NCBI GenBank assembly: GCA_030562195.1 | Contig: JAUJPP010000007.1 | Span: 28,951,769-29,015,768 of the forward strand | From: Nipponacmea schrenckii | Taxonomy: Eukaryota > Mollusca > Gastropoda > Lottiidae | Direction of reading: 5' to 3' | Length of the DNA stretch: 64,000 nucleotides | Shown here: one piece after another, positions 1-15,000 of the stretch | Position numbering within the stretch: the first letter of the stretch is position 1 | Layout: each line of letters starts with the position of its first letter | The notes under the pieces: model-generated | What the model saw: only the letters and a program-made list of their open reading frames with translations | Told to the model about the DNA's origin: nothing | Databases searched by the model: none | Made by a program: the position numbers and the translations under genes

Positions 1-3000
1 AACTCAGAATCTCACCTTTACAGCACTAACACCTTCTTTATATGCATAAAAAGTTTGTTTATAATCTTTCTTACTGCTAGCAGGTACATCAATATATTCT
101 ATACCTTTAACAGTGGTACCTGCATCTAATTTATCTACTTTTAGACATTCCACTCTAACTCGGAATCTAAACAAAAAAGCTTCATATTAATACCATCGTT
201 TATATCAGTATCAAATGGTCTGATGTTTATATTTGTATCAGTATTAAAAGAAATTGGGAAGCCAGAGCTTAAGGAAGAAGACATTGTAACTGGATAAAGT
301 GTTCATCATATTCTTATACTTAACTTATATTATAGGAAAAAAAAGTACTTATTACGGTAATAAAATTTTTATGTCTTAGCTTTCATAAAACAATATTTAA
401 TTTAATTGAAGACTAACCTAATACATCAAAAGGGAACAATAAAAAGGTATAGAGAACATTTAATTACCTTTGTGGTTTTTTCAGCCAATTATGAACTGGT
501 AGTATTTCAGTATAGGATGTTTTACAAGGTACATCTCGTGTTATTTTACCACTTGCTTTAGGTGGTTCAGCAACTCCAGTTAAATTATACATTAACCCAG
601 TACCATCAGGTAGTGGGAAAAATATAGAACCCTGGAAAATTAATAACAACAGTATTATTGTACAAATGTTGTTTATGATTTCAAGTTATTTTACAGGAAA
701 CTTCAGCCCAATTTATATGCAGCATATGTGCAGCACAGTGGGTTATGCTTGAAGTTACAAACAGTGTACACATTAGATGTTTGTTCCATCTAAAAGACAC
801 GAAACCATACTAAAATGTGACTATAATACTTATTTCTTTGCATTGTTATAATAATCTGATAATAAACATTTATATTTTACATATGTCAGAATATAAGGTC
901 CAATATACAAGGACACGGTCCTAGCTAACATTCAGACCATGGGAGCAATAAAGTGATATGGAAACAATATTGTTACAGTGAAGGCCTACTGTTTGATCCT
1001 AACAAAAAAATAACTTACAGTATGTTTCTTGCCCTCTGGGGTCATAGTCAATGGTTTATAGGTCAATTCATAACCCTTATTTTGTTGTGGTTCCACAAGT
1101 ACTGTAACTGGTCCAGACCAAAATTCTCCATCTATTATAGGTTTTAGATGCCATTGCTGATTGGTGCGATTTGGTATGGAGATATGTTTAGTCTCTTTCT
1201 GACGGACGTGGGTGGCAAAATGTTGACTTTCCTTCACAGGAGGTATTCCTGTACACATACCAGTTAAAGTTAAATATATTGGTTTATTTGATCCATCAAG
1301 ACTACACTTCAATTTCTACAAAAGACATTGAATTAAGGATTTTGATTATAAAGGATGTGTTATATATATTGGTAAATCTTCGAAATTTCTAACTCAATTC
1401 TATAGGATTTTTCATCACTTTGAAATATCTACAAACTAATACAACAACATATTATATTCAGGCTATTTTGAAACTAATAATAAAAAATAGTTGTATCTTT
1501 ATAAAGCGAGACGAGCTTGGTATAGTATTAGACAGAAAGTCTGTACCAATGACAATCTTCCTTCCAATATTCTGTTAAAACTTTACCATAGCATTACAAA
1601 ACAAATTGCCTTGTACGCTTCAGATATTTGGGGACAACAGTTAGTCTACAGCAAAAAATACGTATTTACCAACTGGGACAAATTAGAAAACAACCAACTT
1701 TCAATACACACAGCCAAGTCTATTCTTGGGTTGCCAAAAAATGCCAGCAATATTGGTAGTATATCGGAACTCTGTATTTTTCCGTTGCAATTAGAAATTT
1801 ATCAAAGGATGATTTTATATTCTAAAAGATTGGCAAATACCGACACACTCGAGAAAAATTCATTATTGACAGCTGCTTTAGAAGAAGACTTGCATTTAGC
1901 CAAAAATCATCAAAACCTATCTTGGACATCGGCCATAAATAAAATTTTGATTACATTCGATATCAACCTTAATAACTCATCCAAACAAATTCGAAAATCC
2001 TTGCAAAATACCTTTAGCTCTGTGTATAATAACTCGATTAATGCTCCAAACAGTAAAATAAGAACTTATGGCTCCGTAAAACCTTTCTTTTCAACCACTG
2101 TTCCTTACATTAAATTTGTTAATAATCCTAAACACAAATTAGCCTTAACATCGTTACGACTGAGTACACATAGGTTGGAGATTGAGAGAGGCCGTTATAG
2201 ACAGATCCCTGTGGAGAAGAGAATCTGTCAACAATGCAACCTGTCACAGGTTGAGGATGAACACCATTTTTTACTGGTATGCCCGAAATACCAGTCTCTA
2301 CGTGAAAAGTTCTTAACTACACCAATATCTGTACTTAATATTCCACTTTCTTTGCCACTGCTTCTAGACCCTATGACACCAGACCTAGCCAGAGCAGTTG
2401 CTGCCTATACATTTTACGCCTTTAAAGAAAGGGGAATCTAAAAACCATCCCTATATACACTGATAATGACAAAGCTCATTAACAAATTCTTCGATGTTAT
2501 TATTGTCATACTTCTTCACACTTATTCATTTTGCAACTTTATTATTGCCTTTTAATCAAATTTTTGTATTCCTGTTTTCATGTATAATGGCCCTTTTTTT
2601 TTTATTAAATTATGTTTTTTTTTTTTGTTTTTTTTTTTTTGATTTTTGATAAGTTGAAAATTGAATGACTCATATAGTAAATAATATTTCTTAAGTAATT
2701 TTATAAGTACACACATTAATTTCTCGCCTGAAAATAATATTCCATTGGGAGAGCTCTTCTCAAAAAAATAAATAAATAAATTTGGGATGTTTAAGCTACT
2801 GGGACTGCCTCCTTAGTATAGTTATATAAAACTTAATATCTGTTTATTTCTGACACCTTTTTTCTTTACATATTAACTTACATTTTAAATTGATATAAAA
2901 TTCCTTTTGACTTTAAGTTCCTTATACGTATATCATTTTATAAAGCACCTTCTTATATGTTTGCTTATTGTAATTGTATGTTTTAAATATGTTTGTATTC

Positions 3001-6000
3001 TGCCCTACAAGGGTGTAACGTACAATAAATCATCTAAATCATCATCTAAATCTATTATTATTACATATTCAAAAGTTGCACATTAATTTGATAGAGATTA
3101 TTTTTTTTGATAGCTTCATTACCAATTATACAAATCCTAGCTCTATTCTACAACCTGTACCTAATCACTGGTCAATATATCAGAAAATAATTATAACATG
3201 TTGGCTAGTGATCTATGTCAATGTCCTGTGAAATGACCATTTTCATACGTCACATAGACCGTAAATTTACTCAAACCATTGTCAAACTATGAATTCTAAT
3301 AAAAGAATTTATAAATCTATAAATCTTTTAAAAGAAATGAGACAATAAATAAGATTTAATTATCATAAAAATATTGATTGGAAGTGACTTTTCAATAATC
3401 ATTTCCAAAGTTGTTTTTTTCAGTTTTAAAGTTTTGAATTACACTATAAATCACTGTAAAACAATCAATTTATGTTATAAATCAATTTATTAATCAATCA
3501 ATTAAAAATGTCAATATGAGGTACCTGAGTAACAAGTTCAACTTCGATTCTTTCTTTGTCTTAAAATAAACTATATTGACTAGTGACGTTAGACTGTTAA
3601 AGGGAAAATATCGGAAATTTTATTTTTATTTATTTTTATATCAGTGTCCTAGTTGATCAAAATATTATTAACAAATTCAGCGCTTTTAAAACTGATTGAA
3701 AAAATGTTTTCATCAATGACACCTTCATTTGTACAGAATATAATATTTACAGACTGATGAAGTTTTTTTAATATATAGGACAAAATTCACTTTTTTTTCC
3801 CCCTTGCAAAAAGAAGTTAAAAATATATTATATTAAATATCTACTAATTAGTGTTTATTCATAGTGTTTGTTTAATAATAATAAAATGTGAAATTCTTTT
3901 ACATTAAAATCTTTTACAATACATTCTTTATGGAAAATAGGACAAAACTCTGAGACAATTAATGTCTATACATGTATATCTAATTAACCTTTTTGTTGTC
4001 ACTATTATTCTATTTGAGATGTTCATGTTTTTTTCACAATGTAAATCAATAACTCTTAGGACAATTGCTCTTTTAACCATGAAAATGGGCTGAACAGTTA
4101 ACAGCTTAGGGGGTTGCTTGAAAGTTGCTTGATTCCTAATATTGATCATATATTTCTAAAATTTTCACCACACTAACATCCATAACCATAACTTTGTCAA
4201 CTTAGTTATGGAGACATTAAATATTGATATAATTATATTATGATTTATACAAAAACTAGAGGTCAAATATATGTCACTGTCCTACAGGATTTGCTGTTCT
4301 TAAAAAAGTTTTGTGTACAGACACAGATCATAATCAATAGTTTTATGAAGGGTAGTCTCCCTTGGGAGAGCATTTCAGGTGGCCTGTACAAAGTTTATGG
4401 TTAAAATTATGATTGTGCTCCTTAATTGTTAAGTAAATTTCCCTAACAATATTGCATACTGGTAATCAAGAATTACTGTTTCATGTACAAGTCTTCAAAA
4501 AGTCAGGAATCAAAATTAATAAAATCATTTGAGCCTGTTCTCAAAGTAGCCTTTATTTGCCATCTTGACTAAACAAAATATGACTAAAACCATTCAATTG
4601 GGACTTACAAACACCAAAGCATTCACATAAAAGTACAATTATGGTAAGTAATTGGTTGTTAGAGCAAGGACTAAGAAGTCAGTTAGCTAGAGAAAGTCAT
4701 CCTCTCCATAGAACTTACCTCATATCTGATGTCTTGATTCAAGGTTTGTGGATGGAATGTGACATCAAATGTAACTTCCATACCAGGTGTTATGTACCCT
4801 TCTACAGGTTGGATGGAAAAATCAGGTTTAAATTTACTTTCATCCCAGCGGAATCTACAATTCATATCATAGCATAGTTAGCATTAGATAGGGATGTTGA
4901 AGGGAAATTTTTTAGTCTATGAGGTAGGTACTTTTTTTTTCTTTGATCTTTCTGAACAATACACAAAACCAGGAGAACTACTAATATAAATGGTTATAGA
5001 CAATTCATGTGAACATTTTGTACATTATTGTAGTATAGTATGAGAGCACAGAAGGTAATGGAGGCATCTCTATTGGCATTGGAGGAAATAGTATGAAAAG
5101 TGGTCTCCTCCTACATTACAGTAGTAACTCTTTCCAGATTTGCTTCAGAATTCGCACCCCATCTTTGTTCGGCCCTTTTTTAGAGTAAAAATCAGCGCAT
5201 TATACACAGAATTGTACTGTAATATAGTTACAGACTTACTTTGTATTCATATCTCCTGTATTGCTCATAACCAGTTTCCTGGTGCTTTGACTCTTCTGTA
5301 TAACAGCACCAAATGGTATAGCTTCTGTATCTAGACTGACTTCCATACCCAGACACGAACCTCGGACCACAAATAATGGTTGGAATAATCCAGCACATTC
5401 TAACATCACCTGTTCAGAAAAACATCAGATTTGTTTGACAACCAGAAAAGTTTAGCCTAAAATACCGTGATAAATGTAATATTGTAAACTTTTCTAGGAA
5501 GGTGTTACTTGAGATCTGGGTGATGAATAAGTGTAAAGAAATTTGATAGACATGATGCTGAACCTTTATTACTGTCTTCAAATTTGTTAAAACTGACTTC
5601 ATATCTGAATTTTGTCAAGTTAAATCTAAATTTCTATAATTCATACCTCTTCTGTAAACGGAGCTATTCTTTTCTTGGGTCTAAAAGCCACCTCGATCTT
5701 ACACGTTCCCCCTCTTGGTGGCAGTGTAATAGCAGATGTAGGTGCAATAGTTAATATATCATTTTGTTGTAACCCTGGAGACGTGGGGGTAAGAGCTAAA
5801 TTAAAGGTGATAGGAGCTGGACTATTGTTTACAATAGGTACATATTTCTTCACAACTTCACCCACTAATTTAGATCCTAGGTTTACTATCTTCATCTTCG
5901 GCTCAGCTACTTCAATCTAAACAATTGGAGAAATAATCATTCACTATTGATTCCTTAAGTTTTTTCCATTTATAGAATTAAATTAATTAACTTACTCTTC

Positions 6001-9000
6001 TGTGAGAAATTCTGGAAATCAAGAACATCAACCAATAACTTAAGTCTCTTTTTAAACAACCAATTTTTTAAAAATTGGTACAAATAAGTTATTTTTCATG
6101 TCAAAGTTCAACTGAATTTCATTAATAATGACCTTGAGCTCCATAATAATGGAGTATCTAATATTTCAACACATACCTTCATTTCAGATCCAACACCATT
6201 AAATTCAACAGTCTGTTTAGATAAACCATTGATTTCAAACGTAACATTCTCTGTATATTTAATAGCTTTACGAGGATAAAACTTAAATGTAATGTCCAAG
6301 GACTTTCCAGGGCCAATAACTCCAGCATCAAAATTGTGATTTAATTGGTTTGTTGGTTCATACAGGCAGTCAATACTACAAGACAAAAAATTAATCTATG
6401 TTTCATGCAATATGGTGGCAAAAGGGGCATTCTTTTTACATGATACATATTTCATATTCAGTAAGATGATTTGAATTATTTTTACAAGATATCTCATTAC
6501 AACTTTAAACTATCTTCAATAACATTTCCTCCCATAGATGGTGATTCTCTCCAGCAAAGACATTCAAGATCTATTAGAATAAATCAATGAGTTTATAGGC
6601 CCTACTGCTACAAATTTTATACTATCACAGTTCTTAAATGTACATACCTGATTTCTTTCTTGTCTTTATTTGTTAAAGTGAGAACAGTTGAATGCTCTGG
6701 TAAACCAGCACGATGTATGAAACAGTTTCCAAAATTATAGGACATATAGGAGAAGTGTAATCCAGGTGCCACTCCTTGTCCAATAACTTCTAGAGTATAA
6801 CATGGTCCATTTGATATCTGAAATCAAACAACATCAATTGATTCAAACAACATCAACCTGATCAGAGAAAATCAATCAAATCAAGATCAATCAAATATTA
6901 TTCGAAAGCTTCAGAAAATATGTCCATAAGATTTCTAATTTATCCTTTATCCATATGTTGAACTGATGATGAATTTAATATCTCAAATGTATAAGGAGAA
7001 GATTAGCACAACTGAATTGATTAAATGTCCCTTTCAGATTCAAAAGTAATATCTATTCAAAAGTCAATAATTTGTAGTGTGATGCAATGTAAGGGAAAGA
7101 TGGCAATGTAAACATATAAAAACAATTACCTTTAATTCCATTTGGTAACCTCTTAAAGACATTCTAGCCTGGGGACAGAATGATATGGCACATTTCTGTT
7201 TCTCACCAAACATAACTCCTCCTTTAATTGGTGATATCTTCACCAAATCTTGGTGATCAGATCTATCTAATATTTCCCATTTGAAATCAAAGTTAAATTT
7301 TCCAGTATTAATGATAACTAAATTACGAATAGCTTCTTCGTTAATTTCAACCTGAAATACAAACACACAATGTTATATAGTGTTCAATGCTTTTGACAAT
7401 GGAATGCAGTATTAATTTTATTGCCCTGCACTTCTAACACTCTATAGGTGATAGTGTTTAAAACCAACACTGGGCATGCTTTCAGAAAAACTGGGTTTGG
7501 CATCATTATTTTTCTGACCTTGAGGTTGATTTGAACCAAGTCCAACTAATCATCTATCAGACAATAACTCACAAAAGTCCTAGCTTACTCAATAATAGGG
7601 ACTAAAAACATCATCCAGTGTGCAATGAGAGAATTTTTCGCAGAATCCTCTGATCAAACATGTAGTGTTAGAAGGGATTGTTATACTAAGAAATCGATTG
7701 GTCATAATATTAAAAATCTGTCAGCTTACCTCTCCAAAATTAATCTGGTTGATGCCTTTCTCTGATAATTCTATATTATTACCCAAAGAATCTTCACAAA
7801 ACAGAGATGACATCATGGAATAGCCTTCTGCTTTCACATTTAAAGTAACCGGAAGAATTTTACGACTTATTTTACAGGATAGGTTAAAGTTCACTTCTTT
7901 ATCCGAATTTGGTGAAAATATCAGATCTATCGGGATACTTGAAATAAAAAAAAATTCATCTTCTAAATTTCAAAATTAAAAAAGTTGTTCTGATGAGAAT
8001 CAGTAGCATAATAGGAGCTCTTATAATGTGATATATTTATCATTGCTTCTTTCATTGAAACATAACCAGTGACAGAAATTTACCAAAGAAAAAGGAAATC
8101 CAAACCTTACCTTGATTTAGGTGGAATGATTCCAGTGATTGGTTGAACACCAAGTTTCGCTGAATATCCTTCACTATAACATGATTCTTCACTAAACTTA
8201 AAATCAAATTCTACATTTTCATTGTTATATAGGTTCACTCTTTCTATGGCTTCACGACCTGTTAGAATAAAGAAAAAAATTACTGTATTGAACTCGTGGG
8301 TGTCTACAAAAACTCTGTAGGGAAAAAAATTTGATATTAAATTTTGCATTCTGAAGAATATCAGCATTCAGAATACTGCTCAATTTGTTTTACAGTATAC
8401 CCGTAGTACAGGCTCTCTTGATTCAAGACACAGATTCAGAAATGTTTTTGAAGTAATAACAAAATAAAGTTCCTTACCAATTAACAATGCTTTAAAGTTT
8501 AAATGTGATCTATCTAGACTGACATCTGGTTCTTGAGCATTTCCCACCAATAAAAATGGCACAGAGATATTCTGGTCAGGAATCAGAAATCTCCAGAAAG
8601 ATTCCACAATACCAAGCTGGTTTGATACAAATTCAAAAGCAGCCTAAAATATATAGAATTAAAGAGCAAGAATTATTAATCGACAGAAAAATTACTTTTA
8701 GATACATAAGAACACTATTATGGAAATATTCTACATCTTTTTAATTTTTAAGCAATGTTTCAATTCACAAACAGAAATCTTAATCCATCAATACAAGATT
8801 AAATTGTAAATTTTCAATTGAAAATGATCTTAAAATGTAATAATAATAATATGCTCTTGAGCACCTTATATTACTAATATCATTCAGAGTACAAAAAGAC
8901 CATTTTCCCAAACAGTAACATCCTTTGAACCAAGCTTTTTTTTTCTTTCCAAGTAAACCTCTCAGACTTGCATAATTGATAATGAAACTATGTCAGGTTT

Positions 9001-12000
9001 TACCATGAAAGAAATCGGTCATTAATAATAGTGAACATTTTCTTACCTTAAACTTTCTACCACTTCTGATGTCACCTCTAGGATAAAGACATTTAAAACA
9101 GGGTGGTGTTTTAGGATCAATTTCATCTTCACAAACCCATTCAAACTGATATGTCTGGTTGGTTGGATTCACCACTCCAAATTCCCTGCAATATAACACG
9201 TAACATTGGATTAATAAATAGTCTCTTTCAACCAGCTGTGTATAAGTTTCAAAACTGTATATCTAAATCAAAAGGACTAATTGTGGCATTAATAAACTTG
9301 TTGAAGAAGTCACCAACCTTGCTGCCATTACTCCAACCCCAACACATTTGAACTCTATGACTCTAGTATTGGGATCCAAAGTTGTTCCAGGAGGTGCACC
9401 ACCAGGTCCTCGAAGTTCAGGATTACGTCTGGCTCCACTGATATAATCCGAATCCATCAATTCAAAATGACAATATGGCATTAAACTTTGACCACTTAGG
9501 CTAATAATTGGACCTTCTTCATCTTTTAGATTAGGTATACTGAAAGAGATTAAATGAAGGTGAATTGTGTCAGCTAATCTGCTACAACCTCATGCTATAT
9601 AGAAAGAACATTGTAACACGATTGATGAGGAATGTTTAAAGTCTTATTGGTTTTTTTTTTTCAAACTGCTGCAATGGCTACAGAGATACAATGAATCACA
9701 CAGAATTAATTCTAGAATAATTAATAAGCTTATCTATTCTTCTGTGACCTAGGCCAGTGCTTTCATTGAGACTCGTCTCAATACACCTTAACACAAAAAC
9801 TTCTTTGCTGTGCACTTACAATTCACAAAAGGCAATAGATGGGACTAACTGAGTGGGTAGGCCTTAACTGTCCAATATTCATATTCAAATGTTTTTTGAC
9901 TATTAAAAGTCAAGTTTATCGCTTACCTACAAACCAACCGTCCTTTATAGTCACTGACATCCAGTGGTGAAAATTTAATAGTAAAGGATTTCTTTTTCTT
10001 TGGTGCTATAGAACCATATTGAGGTTCAATGCTGAATGGCATATAAGATGTATCTACAACATCTACCCGGGATTCAGGTCTTTCACCTTCAGACATAAAG
10101 GTCACAGCTCGAGGTAGAGATGGTATAAAGCTGTCCATGACGACTTGCCAACTAAAGTCAAGGTGCACTGTTCCTTTGTTAGTCATGGATACCCTGAAAA
10201 TAAATGGTATATTTATTTAATCAAGTTCAGCGTTATTTCTCAGAAGGTAAAAGTAATTGTAAACCAAGTAAGACCTGAAATTTTGAAAAATTTATAAAGT
10301 TATCTAACGTATATGTGAGCATTGACTTACTGATATAGTCTTGTCTGGAACATGAGAGTATCTTTAAAATTGATAGCTTCTGCTTTACATTTAAACTGAC
10401 AATAGTCTGCTTGAGCTGAAACTAATAATTCTAGATTTCTTGATGTGTCTGGTACTTCGTTAAAAGATGGTTCATTTTCTACCTCCACAACTTTAATTTT
10501 AAAAGGTCTACTGGTATTTGGAGTATCTGAATTAGGTTTGGCACTGAAAGAAAGCATTTACATTATCATTTAAGATGTTATTGTATAGTTCCCTTTTTGG
10601 AGATAAGAAATTGTGCTTTATATATGTAAATATGCGGCAATTCAGTGGTTATTGTCTCTTTAGATATTGATAGTCCAAATGTTACTAGTCATACCTTTCG
10701 AATGCAGCTATATTATCAACCCATTTAACTGTTCGAATTCTATCATCCCAATCAGCAACCTGCAAAATAAACAAATTCAAATATATTCTCTAACTGCCAG
10801 CAAAACTTCAAAATTCTTTACAATAGTTTGATTCTAGAAATGGTAATGTCATCATAGAATACAGAATTGTACAAACCTGCTCTATTGGTTTATCAAACGA
10901 TATTTTCATCACTTTACAGTTGATAATTTCTTCAGTAAATGACTTAGGTTCTGAGGCTTTAAATGTAACTGCTATGTCTTTCTTACAACCACCATGTAAA
11001 TGTCCAATTTGTGGTACAAATTTCAATTCTGGATGTGTCGGCCATTGAAATCTTATACAATCTGTTGAATTATGGTTGGTCATTGAAAACATCGCAGTTC
11101 TTGGTTCATTTAAATAAGTATCTCCAAACTTTAACAGATTGGGTTTAGCAGCTGAAATAAAATAAAATAGAATTCAGACTACTAGGACATCAAAGAAACA
11201 ATGTTAAATGATAAGACCCTAGGGTGTCCTAGTGCTAAGATCGTTTTGAGAATATGGGCCAGGTGTAAGTTCTTAGGAACACTCTGAGTCAAAATAAACC
11301 TGATAGATATGAAGATAAATGGGTTCATTATAGTCAAATCCTTGATTCAAAGGAAATATCTCAATTGAATTGTAGAAGACATAGTAATTATAACAATAAC
11401 AAATTTTTATAATCATTCATAAAACATACCAGCAACATCATCATCTGCCATATTGCCTTCTTCTTGTTCAGGTTCTACCTTAACTGAGGAGACAGATTGT
11501 ATATTATCTAGGGTGATATCATCTTCATAACCCTCTCCTACCAACTGTACAATACTATCTTCATACTGATTATCTATTACCGATAATCTTATATGTCCTT
11601 GATATCTCTGGGCTAGACCAGGTTTAAATATACATTCGAATGTTGCTGTTTCACCAACGTTCACCACTACTGATGCTGTATGAGCCCGTTTCTTGGCATC
11701 TGAAAATCAAACAAGACAATCAATTAAAAGTACCTTCTTGTTTCAGGTTGTGAAAAATGGCTCTTGATTTTAATTGCCAATCAATCATGGGTTAAGAAAA
11801 AATTAAATAAATATACACGTAATGGAAAATATATTACCTTCATCATTGATATCACCTAAGACATCTTTAGTTTGACCAGTAGCTACTAGTGTAAAGACTT
11901 CATCAGGATCTATCATATCTATATCAACCTATAATATTAAAACAAGCCATATTTTCAAATCACTTGTGGAACAGGATACAGATTAAAGGTCCAAGACAAA

Positions 12001-15000
12001 AATCTACACTAAATGAACTGATCAGTGTCACCAAACATACTGTTTATTATTGAAGCAAAGGTACATTTCAAATTTCTAGGCATAATAAAGATATTTTCTC
12101 ACCTTACTGGGAAGTGTACCATCATTGTGTAAAACAATAGGCATTGCTTCAGTTCGACTTAATAATGTTCTTCTAAATAATGCTAATGGTTGTCCTCTCT
12201 TGTTCCTCACTGTAGGTTTAGCTATACTGATCCTGGGAAGATTTCCCTCACCGCTCACTTCAAAGGTTAGATTTTTACCTCTAGCTTGATTCTGAGACAG
12301 ACCTTCAATACTTGCATCAAATATTGCTGAAAAACTCTGAAACACAAAAGTTATGTATAAATATTGTTATCTTGTGGTCTTAATAATGATCTTCTAAATA
12401 ATGGCAGTGGTTGGCCTCTCTTCTTCCTCACTGTAGGTTTAGCTATACTGATTCTGGGTCTTAAATATCAAATCTGTTGAGAGTCGTTTCTCTTTGAAGG
12501 GCCCGAGAAAGCCTGCATTGATTCAATTTTCTTTATTTAAGTCCTCTTGACAAACAAAACACATTCACTATGGATTAAAGAGAAATAATACCAAGAAATG
12601 CAATGTACAACATTTACTAACCTGCATGGAAGGTGGTGTGAAGGTTATAGTAACATACATATGACTATGATTTGGTACTTGTGTTCTAGATGGTTCTACT
12701 TCAAACACTTGTTCAACTTGTTTCAAGGCACCTTTACCTGACATTGGTTTTAGACTGAACACCACATCACATGGTACCTTTAAAAAAAATGGAAATTTTA
12801 AAGTTTAATCAAAGTAATGAGTACCTGAATCAAAAAACATTGCATGCATTCTTGTATCAAAGAGTAAACTTTTAAGTTTAAATATTATTGTATCGGAAAA
12901 TACATAGCAAACGTTAGAAACAAGATAATACAATTTCTGGTGGATTTTTCTTTCCCAAACTGTCTATTAATTGGTAGGCCTAATTATAATACTTTTAGAA
13001 AGTAAGTTTATCTTCATACCTTATTATGGTTGGAAATCTTAAATCGAGCTTTAGCTTTACGTCCAACAATAACATTATTAAATACAAATTTCTTTTCTTC
13101 TTCACCATAAACGCCACCACTTTCAGCCTGGTTGGTACTGGTACTCTGCCATACACTCAGATTTTTACAGATTCTGTGTTCTTCAAATATTGTTCCTATA
13201 TCTTCAGCATTGATAGATGGTATACAAGCTTCAGCTAATAGTTTATATGGTATACCACCAGGATTTGATTTAGGATTACGATCTGTTACATCAATGCTGA
13301 TTTCCTAAGATTGTAAAAGACAATTGAGATCCATACATGGTAAAAAAAATTTTTACCAGTTAGCATTAAAGTCATTCATATTTAGTCCTGTATAAGACGT
13401 AAGACCTAGATTCTCAAGATTACAGCTAATTTTTAAGAAAGCAAGTATATTGCTAATATCAGTGAAAACATATAAATGTAATATTAGCATTTCACTTAAT
13501 CACTCAACATGTGTAGGGATTATCTTTCTTTATGTTGCTGATAATTGATTGACTTACCTCATCAGATCTTCCCTGTTGTTCAGCAATACAATCTATTGTA
13601 ATAGTTTGATGTCCATTAGGTAAAATAATACCAAATGCTGGGAAGATAGTAAACATACCAAGTTGGAGTCGAGATTGTCCAGTGGTAGCATCTTGCCTGT
13701 AAAAAAGCAAGGAAAGTTCTGGAAATTTGGATTTATATTTCGTACTTCCTAAGAAAAAGTGCACACTTACTACTGACTATGTGTCTTTAATTGAGTACAG
13801 AAAGATTTTGAAATTCTTGAAACCAATTTTCATGTTCTGTTATATCCCTTGATATCAGTTATCTTTTGAAAAAGTTATCCTGACTATTATCATAATTTCA
13901 TCAAAATTGCGTAAAATGATCTATTCAAAGTTAAATAGACAAAAATAAAAATCATAAAAGGCAGAAAAAACATGAGAAATAAGAAACAATTCAAAAACAT
14001 TAATCAAACCCAAACAAAATGAAAAAAATTAACTTAAGTAACTTGAACACAAAAACTACAATTATACCTATGTCCTGCAGCTGTTAGTCTACGCGCTATT
14101 ATAGGTAGCTTGTGTGGTGACATCATTTGACTATTACAGTCATCTCTTTAAAATCAAAGAGTAAGTTTACTTAAAAGTTCTGGATGATGGTATTTCTCAC
14201 CACAAAGAAAAAACTATGATCTTTTGGGCAGAAAATAGCATGAGATGGATGTTAGCTGGCCATTTATGAATATAAACAATTCTACTTCTAATGAACATTT
14301 TAACACACATATTTGTAAAGCATAATCGAGCACTGATGTGGATTTTGCTCGATGAATAAACTATTACTATTACTACTTATAAATATTCAAATGAGAATTA
14401 AGTTCCAACTAGTTCAACATTATTAATTACAGAAAAGAAACTAATGAGGCTACCAGAATTCACACCAATACAACAAATGGATTTAAGTCAAATTATGAGC
14501 AGGCTGTATTTGTTCAAAAAACGCTACTTCTAATAGACATCTCTAAGAGTTGCCAGTATATTCAATATTAAAAATGTTAATAATTCATATAAAATTTAAA
14601 CATTAAATATTACTAAATCTAATCGCTAGAACTGAAGTCAGCTATCAAATCTACTATAACAACTTAAATTATTCACATATAAAGGTATAAAGACATCATG
14701 CAATAGTCAAAATGTCTGATTTCTAATTGAGCTACTTCTACTACATTAACCTGATAGATTCTGCTCGACGAGGTTTGATTAATGATCGACTGGATGTAGA
14801 ACCATCTCGAGATTTGGCTCGTTTTTCTGTTTTAACAGGTCTAAAAATATCAGATCTTAATTTACACAGTCTAGACAATTTTTAAGGCTATCATCGGAAA
14901 ACAAGAATGATACAAATATAAATCATGGCCTGACATAAAAAGATATACTTCCCCTTAGGTTACAGGTATCAAATCAATAACAAAAATCCCACTTTAATCC

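Noticed and set aside
2596..2640. Poly-T runs as a poly(A) tail of a reversed retroposon
   Set aside because: They follow the LINE stop on the plus strand and lie before its AATAAA, so they are 3'UTR sequence of the same fragment.
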